In this document: piece after piece, positions 12,449 through 15,441 of the stretch
Numbering within the stretch: the stretch's first letter is position 1
How the letters are laid out: every line of letters begins with the position of its first letter
Source: Chloroflexota bacterium
GTDB taxonomy: Bacteria > Chloroflexota > Dehalococcoidia > SM23-28-2 > RBG-16-64-32
DNA length: 15,441 nt
NCBI GenBank assembly: GCA_022561095.1
Contig: JADFRV010000039.1
Span: forward strand, 1-15,441
Direction of reading: 5' to 3'
Notes under the pieces: model-generated
What the model saw: only the letters and a program-made list of their open reading frames with translations
Told to the model about the DNA's origin: nothing
Database searches by the model: none
Made by a program: the position numbers and the translations under genes

Positions 12449-14047
12449 ATGTCTGAAAGCGCCCTGCCGCCCGTCATACGTGCCCTGCTCGACCCCGCCG
12501 CCTATCCCCACCCCGTAGACCGCGTGAAGCTAATCCAGACGCATATCTCGTACGTGCTCCTGGCCGGTGAGCACGTGTACAAGGTCAAGAAGCCGGTGGA
12601 CTTCGGATTCCTGGACTTCTCGACCCTGGGGAAGCGGCGCTACTACTGCCGCCAGGAGGTGATCCTCAACGCCCGCCTCTGCCCCGATACGTACCTCGGT
12701 GTGTCCCGGATACGGGATCAGGATGGCCGCATTACCGTCGACGGCGCCGGAAAAGTCATCGAGTACGCCGTGCGCATGCGCCGTCTGCCCGCCGACCGCA
12801 TGATGGACCGTCTGCTGGAGTCGGCGGAGGTGACAGACCCGATGATCCGGCGCGTGGCTGATCGCCTCGCCCGCTTCCACGCTGACGCCGAGACCAGCGT
12901 GCGCATCGCCGAGTACGGCGATTGGGCTATCCGCTACAACTGGCGGGAGAACGTCCAGCAGTGGACGCCGTATATCGGCCGGACGATCACGCCGGAGCAG
13001 GACCGGGTCCTTCAAGCGTACGGGGAGGCGTTCTTCGCCCGGAAGGAGGATCTCCTTCGGAGGCGCGTGGACGAGCTGCGGATCAGGCGCGTGCACGCTG
13101 ATCTGCGCTCCGATTCCGTTTGCTTCGTGGACGGTATCTGTATCTTCGACTGCGTGGAATTCAGCCGCAGGCTGAGCCTGCTGGACGTGGCCCGCGACGT
13201 TGGTTTCCTGGCGATGGACCTGGACTACCGGGACCGGAGCGACCTGGCCAAGGCTTTCGTGGATCGTTACGTGGAGAGATCGGGGGACGGCGAGCTCTCG
13301 GAGGTGCTGGACTTCTACGCCTGCTACAGCGCCTGCGTGCGAGGCAAGGTGGAGGCCTTCCTGCTGGATCAGCCGGAGGTGCCGCTGCGCGAGCGGCGAG
13401 CCGCCGCCCGGGCGGCGAGGCGCTACTTCGAGCTCGCCTGCCGCTACGCGCAGAGCCTGCCGCCGGCGCTGCTCGTCATCACCTGCGGCTTTACCGCCAC
13501 CGGCAAGTCGGCCCTGGCGCGGCGTCTGGCCGGACTGACCGGCATCGACGTCATCTCATCGGACGTCGTCCGAAAGCGGCTGGCCGGACTGGCGCCCTCG
13601 GACCACCGCTTTGAGCCGTTCCAGCGTGGAATCTACACACGCGAGTTCACGGACAGAACGTACGCGGCGCTGCTGGAGGAGGCCCGTGAGCGTTTGCACA
13701 GCGGCCGGTCCGTGATCCTGGACGCGTCTTTTCTGCGGCGCGAGCACCGTCGCGCGGCTGCCCGCCTGGCCGCCGAGGAGGGGGCGCAGTTCGCCTGCCT
13801 CCAGCTCCTCGCCAGCGATGACGCCGTACGCAAGCGGCTGGACCGCCGCCTGCGTGAGGGCGGTGACCCCTCCGACGCCCGCTGGGAGATATACGCGTCG
13901 CAGAAGCGCCGCTTCCAGCGTCCCAGCGAGGTCTCCCCGGAGCGGCTCATCACCGTCGACACAGAGCGGCCGCCGGGTCGCGAGGCGCAGCGCGTCCTGC
14001 GCAGGCTGCGCGATCTCTCGCCCCTGGCATTGCCCGCGAACGGCTAG
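12449..14047 (+). CDS. two-domain protein: aminoglycoside-phosphotransferase-like kinase plus P-loop AAA/zeta-type kinase
   Basis: A 532-residue protein. The N-terminal half (about 20-335) is APH-like: VYKVKKPVDFGFLDFSTL (43-60, with lysines in the ATP-binding strand), H143 in ADRLARFHAD, a catalytic loop HADL (216-219) and IFDCVEF with D234 as the metal-binding acid. The C-terminal half (340-532) is a small P-loop kinase: Walker A GFTATGKS (347-354), VISSDVVRKRL (368-378), and SVILDASFLRREHRRAA, typical of COG0645-type kinases. This fusion is widespread and uncharacterised; it is not evidence of drug resistance. In the catalytic loop Gly and Asn of the usual HGDLxxxN are A217 and S223. A frame-open extension to 12293 overlaps the Nudix gene and is rejected. 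Confidence 0.88.
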   Translation: MSESALPPVIRALLDPAAYPHPVDRVKLIQTHISYVLLAGEHVYKVKKPVDFGFLDFSTLGKRRYYCRQEVILNARLCPDTYLGVSRIRDQDGRITVDGAGKVIEYAVRMRRLPADRMMDRLLESAEVTDPMIRRVADRLARFHADAETSVRIAEYGDWAIRYNWRENVQQWTPYIGRTITPEQDRVLQAYGEAFFARKEDLLRRRVDELRIRRVHADLRSDSVCFVDGICIFDCVEFSRRLSLLDVARDVGFLAMDLDYRDRSDLAKAFVDRYVERSGDGELSEVLDFYACYSACVRGKVEAFLLDQPEVPLRERRAAARAARRYFELACRYAQSLPPALLVITCGFTATGKSALARRLAGLTGIDVISSDVVRKRLAGLAPSDHRFEPFQRGIYTREFTDRTYAALLEEARERLHSGRSVILDASFLRREHRRAAARLAAEEGAQFACLQLLASDDAVRKRLDRRLREGGDPSDARWEIYASQKRRFQRPSEVSPERLITVDTERPPGREAQRVLRRLRDLSPLALPANG

Positions 14048-14145
14048 GCGACTAGTGCATGAAGGTGACCAACGAAGGGCGATAACGGAGCCGCATTCGC
14101 TTGCGTTCTCAAGAGAGATAGAAAACGTGTAGGCAGATTCCTGGC

Positions 14146-14154
14146 AAGGAGGAG
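14146..14154 (+). promoter_or_regulatory. strong ribosome binding site of the aquaporin gene
   Basis: AAGGAGGAG lies four bases before the ATG at 14159. The rest of the 111-base gap after the kinase-like gene shows no convincing promoter or terminator. Confidence 0.6.
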
Positions 14155-14158
14155 CGCC

Positions 14159-14902
14159 ATGGGTCAATGGAAGCTTTCCGCGGATTCGCTGGGCTTAACG
14201 GAGGCGGATTTCGGGCAGAAGACCTGGCAGGCCGTCTTCGCGGAGCTCATCGCCACGGCGCTGTTCGTGTTCGTGGGCGCCGGCAGCGTGATCGTTGTGG
14301 GGGGACCGCTCACCGACACCGGAGGGGTGGTGGCAATAGCGCTGGCCCACGGATTGGTCTTCGCCCTGCTGGTGGCGGCGATAGCCAGGATCTCCGGCGG
14401 TCACATCAACCCGGCGGTGACGTTCGGCGCCGTGATCACGGGCCGGATGAAGCTGAGCACCGGCGTCCTTTACGTGGCCGCGCAGCTGACGGGGGCAGTT
14501 ATCGGCGCGCTCCTATTGGAGGCGGCGTTGGTGGGCGAGGTCGAGGGGAACCTGGGCGCCCACGTCCTGAACCTGGAGGTGCTGGACGGCAGAGGGGCGG
14601 GCGTGCTGGTGGAGGCGGTGCTCACGTTCGTGCTGGTGTTCGCCGTGTTCGCCACGGCGATGGACAAGCGGGGCATGGCCAACCTAGCGCCAATCGCCAT
14701 TGGCCTTGCGGTGCTGGTTGACCACCTGGTCGGCCTGCGGCTGACCGGCGCCTCCATGAACCCGGCGCGCTCTTTCGGGCCCGCGCTGGTGGCGGACTTC
14801 TGGGACGATCACTGGGTGTACTGGCTGGGACCGCTCATCGGTGGCGGCCTGGCTGCCCTCGTCTACTACCTGACGTTCATGTGGGGCAACGAGGAGGAGT
14901 GA
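14159..14902 (+). CDS. aquaporin (MIP-family channel)
   Basis: A 247-residue membrane channel with six helices and both pore half-helices: SGGHINPAVTFG (first NPA, N84) and TGASMNPARSFGPAL (second NPA, N201). Length and the lack of GlpF-type insertions place it with water-type aquaporins. Aligning by distance to the NPA motifs gives the aromatic/arginine filter as H64 (helix 2), H189 (helix 5), A198 (loop E) and R204; E. coli AqpZ has F, H, T, R and plant TIPs have H, I, A/G, V/R. A His at the first position suggests a wider, more polar pore than AqpZ, perhaps passing ammonia, urea or peroxide as well as water; this is inference. About 25 extra N-terminal residues precede helix 1. It converges on dut. 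Confidence 0.95.
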   Translation: MGQWKLSADSLGLTEADFGQKTWQAVFAELIATALFVFVGAGSVIVVGGPLTDTGGVVAIALAHGLVFALLVAAIARISGGHINPAVTFGAVITGRMKLSTGVLYVAAQLTGAVIGALLLEAALVGEVEGNLGAHVLNLEVLDGRGAGVLVEAVLTFVLVFAVFATAMDKRGMANLAPIAIGLAVLVDHLVGLRLTGASMNPARSFGPALVADFWDDHWVYWLGPLIGGGLAALVYYLTFMWGNEEE

Positions 14903-14907
14903 CGGGC

Positions 14908-14922
14908 CCCGCCTCAGGCGGG
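14908..14922. terminator. hairpin between the stops of the aquaporin and dut genes
   Basis: CCCGCC, a TCA loop and GGCGGG form a perfect 6-bp stem that fits exactly between the two convergent stop codons (14900-14902 and 14923-14925). No T-tract follows on either strand, so it would be a weak or factor-assisted bidirectional terminator. Confidence 0.4.
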
Positions 14923-15360
14923 CTAGCTGCCGGTAGAGCCGTGGCCGCCGGCGCCGCGCCGGCTGGCTGACAGCGCCTCCGCCTCCTCGATTACTACCTC
15001 GGCGGTCCTGGCGACGACCAGTTGGGCGATGCGGTCGCCGGGGCGTATCGTGTGCGGCTCCCGGTACGGCAGCACGTACATCGTGACCAGCACCTCTCCC
15101 CGATAGTCGCTGTCGATGGTGCCGAACGTGACCTGCACCCCCTTGGACGAGAGGCCGGATCGCGGCCGCACCTGCACGTCGTAGCCGGGCGGGGCTTCGA
15201 TGGCGATGCCAGTCGGCACCAGCGTGGGCTCCTGCCCGACGATTAGATCCTCGTCCAGGCAGGCGTACAGGTCGTAGCCGGTGGAGCTCGGCGTCGCCCG
15301 CTTGGGCAGATGGGCGTCCGGCCGCAGCCGTTGCACGCGCAGGACGGCGATGTCGCTCAT
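14923..15360 (-). CDS. dut: deoxyuridine 5'-triphosphate nucleotidohydrolase (dUTPase)
   Basis: A 145-residue trimeric-type dUTPase with all five motifs in order: STGYDLYA (26-33), RPRSGLSSKGV (65-75), GTIDSDYRGEV (80-90, catalytic D83/D85 region), PGDRIAQLVV (107-116) and RGAGGHGSTGS (135-145). It converts dUTP to dUMP and pyrophosphate, keeping uracil out of DNA and feeding thymidylate synthesis. In motif 5 the phenylalanine that normally stacks on uracil (GGFGSTG) is H140. The start ATG at 15360 overlaps the stop of an upstream gene (ATGA), so translation is probably coupled. Family assignment is secure. Confidence 0.96.
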   Translation of the reverse strand: MSDIAVLRVQRLRPDAHLPKRATPSSTGYDLYACLDEDLIVGQEPTLVPTGIAIEAPPGYDVQVRPRSGLSSKGVQVTFGTIDSDYRGEVLVTMYVLPYREPHTIRPGDRIAQLVVARTAEVVIEEAEALSASRRGAGGHGSTGS

Positions 15361-15441
15361 TCGGGGGCCGCTCCGTAGTCGATCTGGGGGAGCGCTGAGC
15401 GATCGAACTCGTTCAGGCGCTCGGGCCCCAGCTCGCGGATG
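15357..15441 (-). CDS. C-terminal end of an unidentified gene upstream of dut
   Basis: The minus-strand frame is open from the window edge to a TGA at 15359-15357, giving a 27-residue tail ending RSALPQIDYGAAPE. Its stop overlaps the dut start in an ATGA arrangement, like several other gene pairs here, which supports it being a real gene cut by the edge. The fragment is too short to recognise. Confidence 0.5.
   Translation of the reverse strand, partial: IRELGPERLNEFDRSALPQIDYGAAPE

Noticed and set aside
12449..14047. Aminoglycoside resistance determinant
   Set aside because: The N-terminal domain belongs to the uncharacterised APH/P-loop kinase fusion group; fold similarity alone does not indicate drug resistance.
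1..15441. CRISPR array, tRNA or rRNA genes, transposase, phage or defence island
   Set aside because: No regularly spaced repeats, no cloverleaf or CCA-adjacent tRNA pattern and no matching protein families were seen on either strand.

Overview
The window is gene-dense, high-GC bacterial chromosome (roughly 60-65% G+C by eye) with short intergenic gaps, many 4-8 nt gene overlaps, frequent GTG starts and one TTG start. No rRNA, tRNA, CRISPR array, insertion sequence or phage gene was seen. No gene-free stretch exceeds about 150 bp. The gene content (MidA-type methyltransferase, DUF2203, NDUFA9-like reductase, eIF-2B-like protein, Mo-hydroxylase FAD subunit, tungstate transporter) together with probable leaderless promoters would fit Chloroflexota, perhaps Dehalococcoidia. 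That placement is an inference without any database search.

Layout. 1-301 (-): N-terminus of a molybdenum-hydroxylase FAD-binding subunit, divergent from a muconolactone-isomerase-like small protein (405-728, +). 725-2763 (-): three-gene unit of MidA-family methyltransferase, one-Cys Bcp-like peroxiredoxin and IscU-type Fe-S scaffold. 2870-5127 (+): MarR regulator followed by a DHA2-type 14-TM drug exporter, a classic local-repressor and pump pair. 5179-7858 (+): complete tungstate-type ABC importer, tupA-tupB-tupC. 7873-9628 (-): DUF2203, DinB-like and NDUFA9-like SDR genes joined by 4-nt overlaps. 9685-10521 (-): alpha/beta hydrolase with a small palindromic in-frame insert. 10665-11522 (-): eIF-2B/ribose-1,5-bisphosphate isomerase-like protein. 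11642-11845 (+): minimal CDGSH Fe-S protein. 11965-12387 (-): Nudix hydrolase, divergent from a two-domain kinase (12449-14047, +). 14159-14902 (+): aquaporin. 14923-15360 (-): dUTPase, coupled to a truncated upstream gene at the right edge.

The themes are housekeeping and stress defence: Fe-S assembly, peroxide removal, nucleotide sanitation by dUTPase and Nudix, tungstate uptake that could serve Mo/W enzymes such as the one at the left edge, and drug efflux. I found no convincing undescribed multi-gene system. The most interesting observations are a recurring promoter geometry that implies leaderless mRNAs for several first genes, an unusual predicted aquaporin selectivity filter (His-His-Ala-Arg), an eIF-2B-family protein with Ser where the isomerase Cys is expected, a palindrome-encoded peptide insert in the hydrolase, and a possible CTG start in the left-edge gene.
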